Translations under genes and position numbers: made by a program
The notes under the pieces: model-generated
Seen by the model: only the letters and a program-made list of their open reading frames with translations
Database searches by the model: none
Told to the model about the DNA's origin: nothing
Shown: positions 37,405 to 47,817 of the stretch, in pieces
How the letters are laid out: the number at the start of each line of letters is the position of its first letter
Position numbering within the stretch: position 1 is the stretch's first letter
DNA from: Enterococcus viikkiensis
Lineage (GTDB): Bacteria; Bacillota; Bacilli; Lactobacillales; Enterococcaceae
Direction of reading: 5' to 3'
Length of the DNA stretch: 64,000 nucleotides
Assembly (NCBI RefSeq): GCF_005405345.1
Contig: NZ_BJDW01000009.1
Coordinates: forward strand, 62,001 to 126,000

Positions 37405-38280
37405 ATGTTTATGTCAGTAACAATTACAAATGATTTTTTGAAAGCAACGATCAATGAAAAAGGCGCAGAATTGGTTAGCCTACATGCTAATGAGATTGAG
37501 TATATCTGGCAGGCAGATCCCCAATATTGGGGTCGTCACGCGCCAATCTTATTTCCGTTTGTCGGACGCCTGAAAGACAATCACTATTCATATCAAGGTA
37601 AGACTTATCCTATGGGACAGCACGGGTTTGCTCGTGATAAAGAGTTTAAGGTGCTAGAACAAACGAAGGAAAAAGTCACACTGGTTTTAACCAGTGATGA
37701 GGAAACGAGAAAGGTTTATCCTTTTGACTTTTCTTTGACGGTCAGCTATGAGATTTGGGGTGAAGGTGTTCGGATTCGTTTTGATGTAGAAAATACTGGT
37801 GAAGAGGAAATGATTTTTGCATTAGGTGGGCATCCGGCGTTCAATATTCCATTGACGGACAAGTTGCAATTCGAGGATTATTTTATCGCCTTCTCACCAC
37901 AAAAATCACGGGTAAAAATTCCTTTGGAGGGACCGTTTACGAATTTGGCTCAAAAGACCATTGGACAGACCAATACGAATATCCAATTAAGTCGTGAGTT
38001 GTTTAAAGAAGATGCATTGATTTATGAAACAAAAGGGTTAAACGCGTATACCTTGGGGAGTGAAGACTCTTCTCACAGTGTTACGGTGGCCTATAACCAT
38101 ATTCCTTATGTAGGCTTATGGTCGCCTTACCCGGCAGAAGCGCCTTTTGTCTGCATTGAACCTTGGTGGGGATTTGCGGATACGATCGACAGCAACGGTC
38201 GTTTAGAAGACAAAGAAGGCATGAATCGTTTAGCTGCAAAGGCGCATTTTAAAACAGAATTTTCGATTACCGTAAGCTAA
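37405..38280 (+). CDS. Aldose 1-epimerase family protein (LacX-like)
   Basis: Protein of 291 residues with the galactose-mutarotase-like fold. Visible features are HAPILFPFVGRL, the catalytic-region GQHGFARDKEF, ALGGHPAFNIPL and the C-terminal CIEPWWGFADT. It is expected to act on aldoses or sugar phosphates; the substrate is unknown. The start is ambiguous: ATG 37405 lies only 4 nt from AGGAAG and ATG 37411 lies 10 nt from it. It follows codY by 8 nt and may be read from the same transcript. A strong hairpin ends it. Confidence 0.88.
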   Translation: MFMSVTITNDFLKATINEKGAELVSLHANEIEYIWQADPQYWGRHAPILFPFVGRLKDNHYSYQGKTYPMGQHGFARDKEFKVLEQTKEKVTLVLTSDEETRKVYPFDFSLTVSYEIWGEGVRIRFDVENTGEEEMIFALGGHPAFNIPLTDKLQFEDYFIAFSPQKSRVKIPLEGPFTNLAQKTIGQTNTNIQLSRELFKEDALIYETKGLNAYTLGSEDSSHSVTVAYNHIPYVGLWSPYPAEAPFVCIEPWWGFADTIDSNGRLEDKEGMNRLAAKAHFKTEFSITVS

Positions 38281-38283
38281 AAT

Positions 38284-38318
38284 AAGGAGCTAGGACATCA
38301 TTATGTCCTGGCTCCTTT
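38284..38318 (+). terminator. Terminator of the codY operon
   Basis: Stem AAGGAGCTAGGACAT/ATGTCCTGGCTCCTT (one mismatch) with a 4-nt loop and a short T-tract. Its core GGAGCTAGGA resembles hairpins at 62274 and 62708. Confidence 0.85.
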
Positions 38319-38383
38319 TGTGAATGAACAGTTTAAGCTAAGTTCTGTCATGCTATCGTTCAATCTACCAATTGTTTCTCCAT

Positions 38384-39013
38384 TTATTTTTCCTTTTTAT
38401 TTAAGCCAAAGGATACTCGATTTTCTGTACCAGCTTTGATGCGCTGGATATTTTCTTTGTGACGATAAATAATGTAACAAGTCAGTAGAAAACAAACCAA
38501 GGTTAGCAGCCAATTATGCGTCGGTAAAATAGCGGGCCAAATATACGGTAAAGCAATTGATGAAAGAGTAACAAAAATAGCGGAAAAAATACTTGCTACA
38601 CTTACCATGCTGGATAGATAAAGAACAATCAAGAAAAACACGAGCGAGTAAAAAAAGAACAACGGTGAATAGCCTAAGATCATCCCGGCGCTAGTAGCGA
38701 CTGCTTTACCACCTTTAAAGTCGGCAAAGACTGGTAAGGTATGACCGATGACTGCGATTAATCCAAACCATAAAGGGTTGACGTCTAAGTGGAAAATGAT
38801 AGGCAGACAAGTAGCCAAGGTTCCTTTTAATAAATCCATCGCAAAAACAATCAGTCCAGCGGCTTTTCCTAAGACTCGAAAGGTATTCGTGGTTCCTGAA
38901 TTTCCGCTGCCGAAATTTCGAATATCTTTTTTGAAGAAGATTTTTCCAATCCAAATGCCAGATGGAATGGAGCCTAAAAGATAAGCGAACACGATTAGTA
39001 TAGCGATTTTCAT
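38384..39013 (-). CDS. plsY: Glycerol-3-phosphate acyltransferase PlsY
   Basis: Protein of 209 residues with about five hydrophobic segments and the PlsY loops: GSIPSGIWIG near the N-terminus, GSGNSGTTNTFRVLGK, and GHTLPVFADFKGGKAVATSAG. It transfers an acyl group from acyl-phosphate to glycerol-3-phosphate at the membrane, the first step of phospholipid synthesis. The start at 39013 is chosen because ATGAGGAT lies just upstream as SD. The longer frame to 39025 begins inside that SD. It is divergent from the CoA-binding gene and from parE-parC, as in other Firmicutes. Confidence 0.95.
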   Translation of the reverse strand: MKIAILIVFAYLLGSIPSGIWIGKIFFKKDIRNFGSGNSGTTNTFRVLGKAAGLIVFAMDLLKGTLATCLPIIFHLDVNPLWFGLIAVIGHTLPVFADFKGGKAVATSAGMILGYSPLFFFYSLVFFLIVLYLSSMVSVASIFSAIFVTLSSIALPYIWPAILPTHNWLLTLVCFLLTCYIIYRHKENIQRIKAGTENRVSFGLNKKEK

Positions 39014-39135
39014 ATAAATCCTCATTTCTCTGTTAGTAAGGCTATTTTAACAGATTTCAAATCAGTGAACAAATTCAAAATCACGTGCTATACTACATGG
39101 AGTAATTAAAATGACGATCAAGTGAGGGAAAGCAG

Positions 39136-39558
39136 ATGAGTTTTCAAAATCCGAAACAAAATAAAATTTTTCAATACTTAGACGATGCCAAAGTTATCGC
39201 AGTCGTAGGCTTAAGTGACAAGCCTGAAAAAACCAGTTATCAAATTGCCGAGGTGTTAAAAGGCCATGGTTATAAATTATATGGCGTTAACCCAAAACTA
39301 GCCGGTGAAACAGTTAACGACATTCCAGTAGTGGCTCGACTGACAGACGTACCAGAAACGATTGATATTGTCGATATTTTTCGCCGCAGTGAATTTTTAC
39401 CAGCGGTGGCAGAAGAATTTTTACAAACAAATGCTAAAGTTTTTTGGGCACAGCTTGGCTTATACAGTGCTGAAGCAGCGGAAGTCTTACGTTCAAAGGG
39501 CCGCAGCGATATTGTGATGGACCGTTGTATCAAGATTGAATTAAATAAGCGCGTGTAA
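39136..39558 (+). CDS. CoA-binding domain protein (YccU-like)
   Basis: Protein of 140 residues forming a single Rossmann CoA-binding domain: VIAVVGLSDKPEKTSYQIAEVLK at the nucleotide loop, YGVNPKLAGE, then DIFRRSEFLPAVAEEFLQ and a VMDRCIKIE end. Proteins of this type resemble the CoA-binding part of succinyl-CoA synthetase alone. Their role is unknown. SD GTGAGGGAAAG precedes the ATG. It stands between plsY (divergent) and parE, with a terminator separating it from parE. Confidence 0.9.
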   Translation: MSFQNPKQNKIFQYLDDAKVIAVVGLSDKPEKTSYQIAEVLKGHGYKLYGVNPKLAGETVNDIPVVARLTDVPETIDIVDIFRRSEFLPAVAEEFLQTNAKVFWAQLGLYSAEAAEVLRSKGRSDIVMDRCIKIELNKRV

Positions 39559-39590
39559 AAAGCGTGCCGAATTTATTAAAAAAGATAGAA

Positions 39591-39626
39591 AAACGCCTTT
39601 TCATGTTTAGGAGAGGCTTTTTTTTT
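39591..39626 (+). terminator. Terminator before parE
   Basis: An imperfect hairpin pairing GCC-TTTTC with GAGAGGC and an 8-nt loop is followed by nine T residues. Confidence 0.7.
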
Positions 39627-39680
39627 ATCGTCTTTTAGCGTATCATACAAATGATGTACTTTAGATAAGGAGTTGTAAGC

Positions 39681-41720
39681 TTGGCTAAGATGAACAACGA
39701 ATACAATGACGCTTCGATCCAGGTTCTTGAAGGATTAGAAGCAGTTAGAAAAAGACCAGGGATGTATATTGGCTCGACCGATAGTCGTGGCTTGCATCAT
39801 CTAGTATATGAAATCGTCGATAATGCGGTAGATGAAGCATTATCTGGCTACGGTAGTGAGATTGCTGTGACGCTGCATGCTGATAACAGCATAGAAGTTA
39901 GCGATAAAGGTCGGGGAATGCCGGTTGGAATGCATGCCTCAGGAATTCCTACAGTAGAAGTCATCTTTACCATCCTTCATGCGGGAGGAAAATTCGGACA
40001 AGAAGGCGGCTATAAAACTTCTGGTGGGTTGCATGGTGTCGGTGCTAGTGTGGTAAACGCACTCTCTGAATGGCTGACAGTTACGATTGTTCGCGATGGT
40101 ATGGAATATCGCGAAGAATTCAAAAATGGCGGCAAACCGCAAGGAACGCTGAAAAAGATCGGCAAAACCCGAAAACCTAATGGAACAACTGTCCATTTTT
40201 TACCAGACGATCAAATTTTTACGACGATGCACTTCTCTTACGAAACGCTTTCTGAGCGGTTACGAGAATCAGCTTTCTTATTACGTGGGGTGAAGATCGT
40301 CCTAACTGATTTACGGGGAGAAGAAAAAGTAGAAGAAATCTTCCATTTTGAAGAAGGTATCAAAGAATTTGTTGAATATTTGAATGAAGACAAAGATACG
40401 CTGACACCAGTGGTTTATTTTTCCGGTGAACGAGAAGGAATCGAAGTTGAATTTTCTTATCAATACAATGACGGGTACTCTGAAAATGTTCTTTCCTTTG
40501 TTAACAATGTTCGAACAAAAGATGGTGGAACACACGAGTCAGGGATGAAAACGTCAATGACGAAAGCCTTTAATGAATACGCTCGTAAATCAGGTTTATT
40601 GAAAGAAAAGGATAAAAATTTAGAAGGATCAGACTTCCGAGAAGGCTTGTCTGCGGTACTTTCTGTTCGCATCCCAGAAAATCTTTTGCAGTTTGAAGGT
40701 CAAACAAAAGAAAAATTAGGAACACCAGCAGCTCGAGGGGCCGTCGATAATGTGATTGGCGAGCAAATGGGGTTTTATTTACAAGAAAATAGTGAAAACA
40801 GCCAGATGTTAGTTCGTAAGGCGATCAAAGCGCGTGAAGCGCGTGAAGCTGCCCGCAAAGCCCGTGAAGAAAGTCGTAATGGGAAAAAACGTAAAAAAGG
40901 TGAATCCTTACTTTCTGGTAAATTAACGCCCGCTCAATCTCGTAACGCCGCTCGAAATGAATTGTTCCTAGTCGAAGGAGATTCTGCCGGTGGTTCGGCC
41001 AAACAAGGCCGTGACCGGAAGTTCCAAGCAATCTTGCCGTTGCGAGGAAAAGTTATCAATACCGAAAAAGCGAAGATGCAAGACATCTTGAAAAATGAAG
41101 AAATCAACACAATGATCTATACGATTGGCTCAGGTGTTGGTCCGGAGTTTTCTATCGAGGATTGTAATTACGACAAAGTCATTATTATGACCGATGCGGA
41201 TACTGACGGGGCCCATATTCAAGTGTTGTTATTGACTTTCTTCTATCGTTATATGAAACCATTGATTGAAGCAGGGAAAGTCTACATCGCCTTGCCGCCT
41301 TTATATAAAGTTTCAAAAGGTGCTGGAAAAAAACAAGTGGTGGAATATGCTTGGACAGATGAAGAATTAGAAGATGTAACTAAGCAAGTCGGTAAAGGCT
41401 ATACGTTGCAACGTTATAAAGGTCTAGGAGAAATGAATGCGGAACAACTGTGGGAAACCACGATGGACCCAGAATATCGTACGTTGGTTCGCGTCCGGAT
41501 TGATGATGCTGCTAAGGCAGAACGTCGGGTCACGACCTTAATGGGTGATAAAGTTGAGCCAAGACGTAAATGGATTGAAAGCCACGTTCAGTTTACGTTA
41601 GAAGAAGATGGCAGTCTGTTGGACAATAAAGAAGAAGTTCCAGCTGTTCCAGTGGCGGAGCAATCGGAAACAGAAGAAACAGCTGATGGTCAACGTGTTA
41701 TCAGTTTGTTTGATGAGTAG
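39681..41720 (+). CDS. parE: DNA topoisomerase IV subunit B
   Basis: Protein of 679 residues. The GHKL ATPase domain holds EIVDNAVDEAL, DKGRGMPVG and GGLHGVGASVVNAL. The Toprim domain has EGDSAGGSAKQGRDR and MTDADTDGAHI. IGSTDSRGLHHLVYE favours ParE over GyrB, and the parC partner lies 14 nt downstream. Topoisomerase IV unlinks daughter chromosomes. The start is TTG at 39681 with AAGGAG 8-9 nt upstream. An ATG three codons later is less well placed. Confidence 0.97.
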   Translation: MAKMNNEYNDASIQVLEGLEAVRKRPGMYIGSTDSRGLHHLVYEIVDNAVDEALSGYGSEIAVTLHADNSIEVSDKGRGMPVGMHASGIPTVEVIFTILHAGGKFGQEGGYKTSGGLHGVGASVVNALSEWLTVTIVRDGMEYREEFKNGGKPQGTLKKIGKTRKPNGTTVHFLPDDQIFTTMHFSYETLSERLRESAFLLRGVKIVLTDLRGEEKVEEIFHFEEGIKEFVEYLNEDKDTLTPVVYFSGEREGIEVEFSYQYNDGYSENVLSFVNNVRTKDGGTHESGMKTSMTKAFNEYARKSGLLKEKDKNLEGSDFREGLSAVLSVRIPENLLQFEGQTKEKLGTPAARGAVDNVIGEQMGFYLQENSENSQMLVRKAIKAREAREAARKAREESRNGKKRKKGESLLSGKLTPAQSRNAARNELFLVEGDSAGGSAKQGRDRKFQAILPLRGKVINTEKAKMQDILKNEEINTMIYTIGSGVGPEFSIEDCNYDKVIIMTDADTDGAHIQVLLLTFFYRYMKPLIEAGKVYIALPPLYKVSKGAGKKQVVEYAWTDEELEDVTKQVGKGYTLQRYKGLGEMNAEQLWETTMDPEYRTLVRVRIDDAAKAERRVTTLMGDKVEPRRKWIESHVQFTLEEDGSLLDNKEEVPAVPVAEQSETEETADGQRVISLFDE

Positions 41721-41734
41721 GAGGTGGTCACACA

Positions 41735-44185
41735 ATGGATGCAAAACATTCAATCCAAGAGTTAACGCTAGAAGAAGTAATGGGTGACCGCTTTGGCCGC
41801 TATTCAAAATATATTATTCAAGAACGGGCCTTGCCAGATATTCGTGATGGCCTGAAGCCTGTTCAGCGGCGGATTTTGTACGCTATGAATAAAGATGGCA
41901 ATACCTATGACAAAGGCTTCCGTAAATCGGCAAAATCAGTCGGAAACATCATGGGGAATTACCATCCTCACGGAGACAGCTCGATCTACGAAGCAATGGT
42001 ACGGATGAGTCAAGACTGGAAGTTACGTCAAGTCTTGATCGAAATGCACGGAAACAATGGTTCGATGGATGGTGATCCGCCAGCAGCAATGCGTTATACC
42101 GAAGCCCGCTTGTCACAATTAAGCGGCGAGATGCTGAAAGATATCGAAAAAGATACGGTTGATCTTGTCTGGAACTTTGACGATACTGAAAAAGAACCAA
42201 CTGTTTTACCGGCGGCTTATCCGAACCTTTTAGTCAACGGTTCAACCGGTATCTCAGCTGGGTATGCAACGGAGATTCCGACGCATAATTTATCCGAAGT
42301 GATTGATGGTACGATCTATTTAATCGATCATCCAATGGCTTCTTTGGAAAAAATTATGGAGTATATCCCAGGGCCTGATTTTCCAACCGGTGGTATCCTA
42401 CAAGGAAAAGCTGAGATCAAAAAGGCTTACGAAACCGGTAAAGGAAAAGTTATTCTACGCTCAAAAACTTCGATTGAACCATTAAAAGGCGGTAAACAGC
42501 AAATCGTGATTCATGAGATTCCTTATGAAGTCAATAAGGCTGTTTTAGTAAAGAAAATGGATGAAATCCGTTTGAACAAAAAAATCGACGGTATCGCTGA
42601 AGTCCGCGATGAATCTGACCGTACCGGATTACAAGTTGTGGTGGAATTGAAAAAAGATGCCAATGCAGAAGGAATCTTGAATTATTTATTCAAGAATACT
42701 GATTTGCAGATCAACTATAACTTCAATATGGTGGCCATCGATAATATGACGCCTCAGCAAGTTGGTTTGAAGCCTATTTTAGAAAGCTATGTTGCTCACC
42801 GCAAAGTAGTCATCACTAAACGGAGTCAATATGAACTAGCAAAAGCTCAAAAGCGTCAGCACATCGTTGAAGGCTTGAAGAAAGCTTTGTCGATCCTAGA
42901 CGAAGTGATTGCCACGATCCGTGGAAGTAAGGATAAAAAAGATGCGAAAGCGAATTTAGTAGCGCGTTACGATTTTTCTGAAGAACAAGCTGAAGCTATC
43001 GTTACTTTGCAGTTGTACCGCTTGACGAACACAGATATTACGCAACTTGAAGAAGAAGCTGCGGAACTAGCTGCTGAGATCAAGGAGTTGCACTTGATTC
43101 TAGATAGCGAAAAAGAATTATACAAAGTTATGAAGCAAGAGCTTCGTCAAATTAAGAAGAATTACGGCAACGATCGGATGACGAAAATTGAGGATGAAAT
43201 TTCTGAAATCAAGATCGAAACCGAAGTATTGATTGCTCAAGAAGATGTGATCGTAACCTTGACCAAAGAAGGTTACTTGAAACGTAGCAGTGTTCGCTCG
43301 TATAATGCTTCACGGCCGGATGAACATGGGATGAAAGATGGCGATTCGATTATTTTTATTGATAAATTGAATACGCTGGATCATTTATTGATCTTAACGA
43401 ATCATGGAAATATGATCTATCGTCCCGTTCATGAAATCGCTGAATTGAAATGGAAGGATGTCGGTGAACATATCTCCCAAACAATCACCAACCTGTCCAT
43501 GAGTGAAGAGATCATTGCGGCCTTTCCATACAAAGAAATTGATGCCAATAAAATTTTCCTTTTCATTAGTAAGGAAGGAATGATCAAACAAACACGAATG
43601 ACTGAGTTTTCACCTTGGCGGACGTATCGTAGCCGTCCAACTAGTGCGATGAAGATGAAAAACGAGACCGATCAAATCGTCTCGGCGTACTTGACGAGTG
43701 AAGTGCGGAATGTCGATGTTTTCATTGCCTCTCATCGTGCTTTTGGATTGCGTTATCCACTAGAAGAAGTACCGGTAGTTGGTGCGAAAGCAGCGGGTGT
43801 TAAAGCAATCAATTTGAAAGACGGGGATTCTGTTGTTGCTGGTGCGCTGGTTCCTTCTGAAGGAGACTCCCCAATTCTGTTATTAAGTCAACGAGGAGCG
43901 GCTAAGCGAATGTTGGCACAAGAACTGCCACAGCTAGGTCGAGCAAAACGTGGCTTGATGATCTTCCGCGAATTGAAGAAAAATCCACATCGCTTGGTTT
44001 ACTTAACAACTGAAACAGAAGGAAAACTTCTTTTGACGACCGAAAAAGGGATTACTAAAGAAATTGAAATTGCTAAAGTAGCAATCAGTGATCGCATTTC
44101 CAACGGGACTTTCGCAATTGATGAAAAAACAGAAGGGGAGCTTACTTCGGTTCTGAACCCACAAGAATTGATGGAAGAATCATAA
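41735..44185 (+). CDS. parC: DNA topoisomerase IV subunit A
   Basis: Protein of 816 residues. The breakage-reunion domain holds the catalytic Tyr121 in AMRYTEARLS. The quinolone-resistance region reads HPHGDSSIYEAMV, with Ser82 and Glu86 at the positions equivalent to Ser80 and Glu84 of other ParC proteins, so no resistance substitution is seen there. A C-terminal beta-pinwheel region follows. SD AGGAGGTGG precedes the ATG. It forms a two-gene operon with parE and ends at a strong terminator. Confidence 0.97.
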   Translation: MDAKHSIQELTLEEVMGDRFGRYSKYIIQERALPDIRDGLKPVQRRILYAMNKDGNTYDKGFRKSAKSVGNIMGNYHPHGDSSIYEAMVRMSQDWKLRQVLIEMHGNNGSMDGDPPAAMRYTEARLSQLSGEMLKDIEKDTVDLVWNFDDTEKEPTVLPAAYPNLLVNGSTGISAGYATEIPTHNLSEVIDGTIYLIDHPMASLEKIMEYIPGPDFPTGGILQGKAEIKKAYETGKGKVILRSKTSIEPLKGGKQQIVIHEIPYEVNKAVLVKKMDEIRLNKKIDGIAEVRDESDRTGLQVVVELKKDANAEGILNYLFKNTDLQINYNFNMVAIDNMTPQQVGLKPILESYVAHRKVVITKRSQYELAKAQKRQHIVEGLKKALSILDEVIATIRGSKDKKDAKANLVARYDFSEEQAEAIVTLQLYRLTNTDITQLEEEAAELAAEIKELHLILDSEKELYKVMKQELRQIKKNYGNDRMTKIEDEISEIKIETEVLIAQEDVIVTLTKEGYLKRSSVRSYNASRPDEHGMKDGDSIIFIDKLNTLDHLLILTNHGNMIYRPVHEIAELKWKDVGEHISQTITNLSMSEEIIAAFPYKEIDANKIFLFISKEGMIKQTRMTEFSPWRTYRSRPTSAMKMKNETDQIVSAYLTSEVRNVDVFIASHRAFGLRYPLEEVPVVGAKAAGVKAINLKDGDSVVAGALVPSEGDSPILLLSQRGAAKRMLAQELPQLGRAKRGLMIFRELKKNPHRLVYLTTETEGKLLLTTEKGITKEIEIAKVAISDRISNGTFAIDEKTEGELTSVLNPQELMEES

Positions 44186-44210
44186 TTCTGTTTTATAAGA
44201 TTAACGATAT

Positions 44211-44245
44211 AAACGGCATCTGTGTTAATACAGATGCCGTTTTTT
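44211..44245 (+). terminator. Terminator of parE-parC
   Basis: The 13-bp perfect stem AAACGGCATCTGT/ACAGATGCCGTTT with a 6-nt loop is followed by a T-run. Confidence 0.95.
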
Positions 44246-44330
44246 ATATCACAAAATTTAAAAAATATGTCTTTTCAAAGAAAAATTATGCGTCTTAATG
44301 ATTGCATAGAATCCTTTAATATCAAGGCTT

Positions 44331-44344
44331 TGTAAGCTGTATCA
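44331..44344 (+). promoter_or_regulatory. Candidate cre (CcpA) site upstream of pflB
   Basis: TGTAAGCTGTATCA fits the cre consensus TGWAANCGNTNWCA at 13 of 14 positions; the mismatch is the central G. It lies about 42 bp upstream of the -35 box, a position compatible with activation. Binding is inference. Confidence 0.4.
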
Positions 44345-44385
44345 AAGGGTTTTAAAGCTCAAAGTAATCTTTCACAAGGAAAGGC

Positions 44386-44413
44386 TTGCATAATAGCATA
44401 AATGTGTTATACT
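44386..44413 (+). promoter_or_regulatory. Promoter of pflB
   Basis: TTGCAT, 16-nt spacer, TATACT. The repeat GCATAATAGCATAA covers the -35 box and spacer. A perfect right half of a Rex-type site (TTCACAA, 44371-44377) lies just upstream. Confidence 0.6.
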
Positions 44414-44466
44414 GTGTTCGTGAAGCTGTAGTATTAAGTTTTATATTCTAAGGAGGTCCTTGTTAA

Positions 44467-46758
44467 ATGGGAACTGCAACAAATGAACTAGAAAAGATGA
44501 AAAACACTGAAAAATCAGCTTGGAAAGGCTTTAAAGGCCATTTATGGAAAGGCGAGATCAATACTCGTGATTTCATCCAAGCAAACTACACACCTTATGA
44601 AGGCGCTTCGGATTTCTTAGCAGATCCAAGTGAGGCAACGAACGAACTATGGGGCAAATTACAACAATTACAAAAGCAAGAACGTGAAAACGGTGGCGTG
44701 TTGGACATGGAAGCAGATATTGTTTCTGCAGCTAATGCATACGGTGCTGGCTATATTGACGAAAGCATGAAAGACAAAGAAGCAATCGTTGGTATTCAAA
44801 CGGACAAACCGTTAAAACGTGCGTTTATGCCTTATGGCGGTATCCGTATGGCGGAAGAAGCTTTAGAAAGCTATGGCTACACACCAAATCCTAAATACAC
44901 TGAAATTTTTAACGATTATCATAAAACACACAACCAAGCAGTATTTGATGTTTATACACCAGAAATTCGGGCAGCACGTCGGAACAAGATCATCACTGGT
45001 CTTCCTGATACTTATGGCCGTGGCCGGATCGTTGGTGACTATCGTCGAATCGCATTATACGGTATCGATTACTTAATGGAACAAAAATTCAAAGATCATG
45101 AAAACTGTGGTCATGGACAATTCACAGACGAAGATCTCCGCTTACGTGAAGAAATCACAAACCAATACAATGCCTTAAAACGTATCAAAGAAATGGCTGC
45201 TGCGTATGGTTATGATATTTCTCGTCCAGCTGAAAATGCAAAAGAAGCAGTACAATGGACTTATTTCGGTTACTTAGCAGCTATCAAAGAACAAAATGGT
45301 GCCGCTATGTCTATCGGACGTGTTTCTACGTTCTTAGATATCTATATCCAACGTGATATCGAAAATGGTTCATTAACTGAAGACGAAGCACAAGAATTAA
45401 TTGACCATTTAGTTATGAAATTACGTATGGTTAAATTTGCTCGTATCCCTTCATACAATGAATTGTTCTCAGGCGACCCAGTATGGGCAACTCTTTCAAT
45501 CGCTGGTATGGGTATGGACGGACGTACATTAGTTACTAAGAATGATTTCCGTTTCTTACACACCTTAGAAAACATGGGACCTTCCCCAGAACCAAACTTG
45601 ACTGTGTTATATTCTTCTCGTTTACCAGAAGGATTTAAAGATTATGCAGCGAAAATCTCAATCGATACTTCATCAATCCAATACGAAAATGACGATGTTA
45701 TGCGTCCAGTATGGTTAGACGACTATGCGATCTGCTGCTGTGTGTCTGCAACACAAACAGGTAAAGAAATGCAATTCTTCGGTGCTCGTGCAAACTTAGC
45801 GAAAGCTTTGTTATATGCAATCAACGGTGGGGTTGATGAAAAATCTAAAGTTCAAGTCGGACCTGACTTCCGTCCAATCGATTCTGATGATGCGTTAGAC
45901 TTCGATGCAGTAATGGCTAAATATGATGACATGTTAGAATGGTTAGCAGGTATGTACGTAAATACATTGAATGCCATCCACTACATGCACGACAAATATT
46001 ACTATGAAGCTGCTGAACTAGCATTGATGGATACTGATTTGAAACGGACATTCGCGACTGGGATCGCTGGATTCTCTCACGTTGTCGATTCATTATCAGC
46101 AATCAAACATGCAAAAGTATTCCCAATTCGTGACGAAGACGGTATCGTAACTGACTTCAAGATCGAAGGCGAATTCCCTAAATATGGTAACGATGATGAA
46201 CGTGCTGATGATATCGCTGTATGGTTATTGAAGACTTTCATGGAAAAATTGGAACATTATCATACTTACCGTAATTCAGAACCAACAACATCTATCCTAA
46301 CTATCACTTCAAACGTGGTATATGGTAAAGCAACTGGAACTATGCCTGATGGACGTAAAGCAGGCGAACCATTATCACCAGGTGCGAACCCATCTTATGG
46401 CGCTGAACAAAATGGTTTGTTGGCTTCATTGAATTCATTGACTAAATTACCTTACGAATATGCGTTAGACGGTATTTCTAATACTCAAAGTATCAACCCT
46501 GATGCTTTAGGTCATGATGAAGACGAACGTATCGAAAACTTAACGAACGTGTTAGATGGCTACTTCAACCAAGGAGCTCATCACTTGAACGTGAACGTCT
46601 TCGGTAAAGAAAAATTAGTTGATGCAATGGAACATCCAGAAAAAGAAGAATATGCGAACTTCACTATTCGAGTTTCTGGCTATGCTGTTAAATTCATCGA
46701 TTTAACTCGCGAACAACAAGAAGATGTTATTAGTCGTACATTCCACGCCAAAATGTAA
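44467..46758 (+). CDS. pflB: Formate C-acetyltransferase (pyruvate formate-lyase)
   Basis: Protein of 763 residues. The active-site Cys cluster reads [12 protein letters not shown] (Cys423-425, covering the Cys418/419 pair of E. coli). The glycyl-radical motif RVSGYAVKF places the radical at Gly738. It cleaves pyruvate with CoA to acetyl-CoA and formate in anaerobic fermentation and is destroyed by oxygen. SD AAGGAGGTCC precedes the ATG. Codon choice looks strongly biased, suggesting high expression. A terminator separates it from its activase pflA. Confidence 0.98.
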   Translation: MGTATNELEKMKNTEKSAWKGFKGHLWKGEINTRDFIQANYTPYEGASDFLADPSEATNELWGKLQQLQKQERENGGVLDMEADIVSAANAYGAGYIDESMKDKEAIVGIQTDKPLKRAFMPYGGIRMAEEALESYGYTPNPKYTEIFNDYHKTHNQAVFDVYTPEIRAARRNKIITGLPDTYGRGRIVGDYRRIALYGIDYLMEQKFKDHENCGHGQFTDEDLRLREEITNQYNALKRIKEMAAAYGYDISRPAENAKEAVQWTYFGYLAAIKEQNGAAMSIGRVSTFLDIYIQRDIENGSLTEDEAQELIDHLVMKLRMVKFARIPSYNELFSGDPVWATLSIAGMGMDGRTLVTKNDFRFLHTLENMGPSPEPNLTVLYSSRLPEGFKDYAAKISIDTSSIQYENDDVMRPVWLDDYAICCCVSATQTGKEMQFFGARANLAKALLYAINGGVDEKSKVQVGPDFRPIDSDDALDFDAVMAKYDDMLEWLAGMYVNTLNAIHYMHDKYYYEAAELALMDTDLKRTFATGIAGFSHVVDSLSAIKHAKVFPIRDEDGIVTDFKIEGEFPKYGNDDERADDIAVWLLKTFMEKLEHYHTYRNSEPTTSILTITSNVVYGKATGTMPDGRKAGEPLSPGANPSYGAEQNGLLASLNSLTKLPYEYALDGISNTQSINPDALGHDEDERIENLTNVLDGYFNQGAHHLNVNVFGKEKLVDAMEHPEKEEYANFTIRVSGYAVKFIDLTREQQEDVISRTFHAKM

Positions 46759-46819
46759 TAGTAATGACTGGTTTGTAAAGCTTAGTATCTAATTTTTAGC
46801 AACAATAAATAGTTATTTT

Positions 46820-46858
46820 CTAAGGCGGATGGATGGAGATCTATTCGCCTTAGTTTTT
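46820..46858 (+). terminator. Terminator between pflB and pflA
   Basis: The 15-bp stem CTAAGGCGGATGGAT/ATCTATTCGCCTTAG (two G-T pairs) with loop GGAG is followed by TTTTT. It probably sets a lower dose of pflA than pflB. Confidence 0.85.
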
Positions 46859-46949
46859 AAAATAATTTAATAAAAAATAACCTACATTCATGTAAAAGTT
46901 GCCGAAATTTATGCATGAAAATTTACATATAGAACTAGGGGGACTGATT

Positions 46950-47729
46950 ATGTCTGCTGTGACTGAACAACCTATTGTCGGAAATGTCCATTCAATCGAA
47001 AGTTTTGGATCTGTTGATGGTCCGGGCGTCCGTTTCATCGTTTTCATGCAAGGCTGCCGGATGCGTTGTCAATTTTGCCACAATCCTGATACTTGGAAAA
47101 TTAATGATCCAAAGGCCAAAAAACGTACGGCCGATGACGTTTTAAAAGAAGCGATAAATTACAAGAGTTACTGGGGTAAAAAAGGCGGGCTGACAGTTAG
47201 CGGTGGTGAACCGTTATTACAAATTGATTTCTTAATCGATCTATTCAAAAAAGCTAAAGCAATGGGGATTAATACAACGTTAGATAGTTGCGGAAATCCA
47301 TTTACTTACAAAGAACCGTTTTTTTCAAAATTTGAAGAATTAATGAAATATACTGATTTGATTTTGTTTGATATTAAACAAATTGATGACCAAAAACACA
47401 GAGAACTGACTGGACAAAGTAATAGCAATATCTTGGAAATGGCGAAATACCTATCCGATATCAATAAACCCGTTTGGATTCGCCATGTATTGGTACCTTT
47501 TAGAAGCGACTATGACGAATTTTTAATTCGATTAAATACATTTATCCAATCATTGAACAACGTGGATAAAGTTGAAATTTTACCTTATCATACGATGGGC
47601 AAATACAAGTGGGAAGAGATGGATCTTGACTATCCATTGGAAGGAATTGAACCACCGACTGATGAGCGCGTTGAGAATGCAAAAAAACTATTGCATACCG
47701 AAGATTACAAAGGCTATTTAAAACGCTAA
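46950..47729 (+). CDS. pflA: Pyruvate formate-lyase activating enzyme
   Basis: Protein of 259 residues, a radical-SAM enzyme. The 4Fe-4S motif is CRMRCQFC (CxxxCxxC), and SGGEPLLQ is the SAM-binding region. It installs the glycyl radical on PflB. The ATG at 46950 is chosen because CTAGGGGGA lies upstream and MSAVTEQPIVGNVHSIESFG is the normal N-terminus. The frame from 46899 is longer but lacks an SD. It follows pflB after a terminator and ends at its own. Confidence 0.96.
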   Translation: MSAVTEQPIVGNVHSIESFGSVDGPGVRFIVFMQGCRMRCQFCHNPDTWKINDPKAKKRTADDVLKEAINYKSYWGKKGGLTVSGGEPLLQIDFLIDLFKKAKAMGINTTLDSCGNPFTYKEPFFSKFEELMKYTDLILFDIKQIDDQKHRELTGQSNSNILEMAKYLSDINKPVWIRHVLVPFRSDYDEFLIRLNTFIQSLNNVDKVEILPYHTMGKYKWEEMDLDYPLEGIEPPTDERVENAKKLLHTEDYKGYLKR

Positions 47730-47736
47730 AACTTGA

Positions 47737-47775
47737 GGAAAAGAGCGGCATTGTGTTGCTCTTTTCCTTTTTTTT
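47737..47775 (+). terminator. Terminator of pflA
   Basis: The 10-bp perfect stem GGAAAAGAGC/GCTCTTTTCC is followed by eight T residues. Confidence 0.95.
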
Positions 47776-47817
47776 GATATGATAAAGAAGAACTTTATTT
47801 AAAGGAGCGAATCAACT

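Noticed and set aside
41975-41995. Quinolone-resistance change in ParC
   Set aside because: Ser and Glu at the two hot-spot positions are the unaltered residues.
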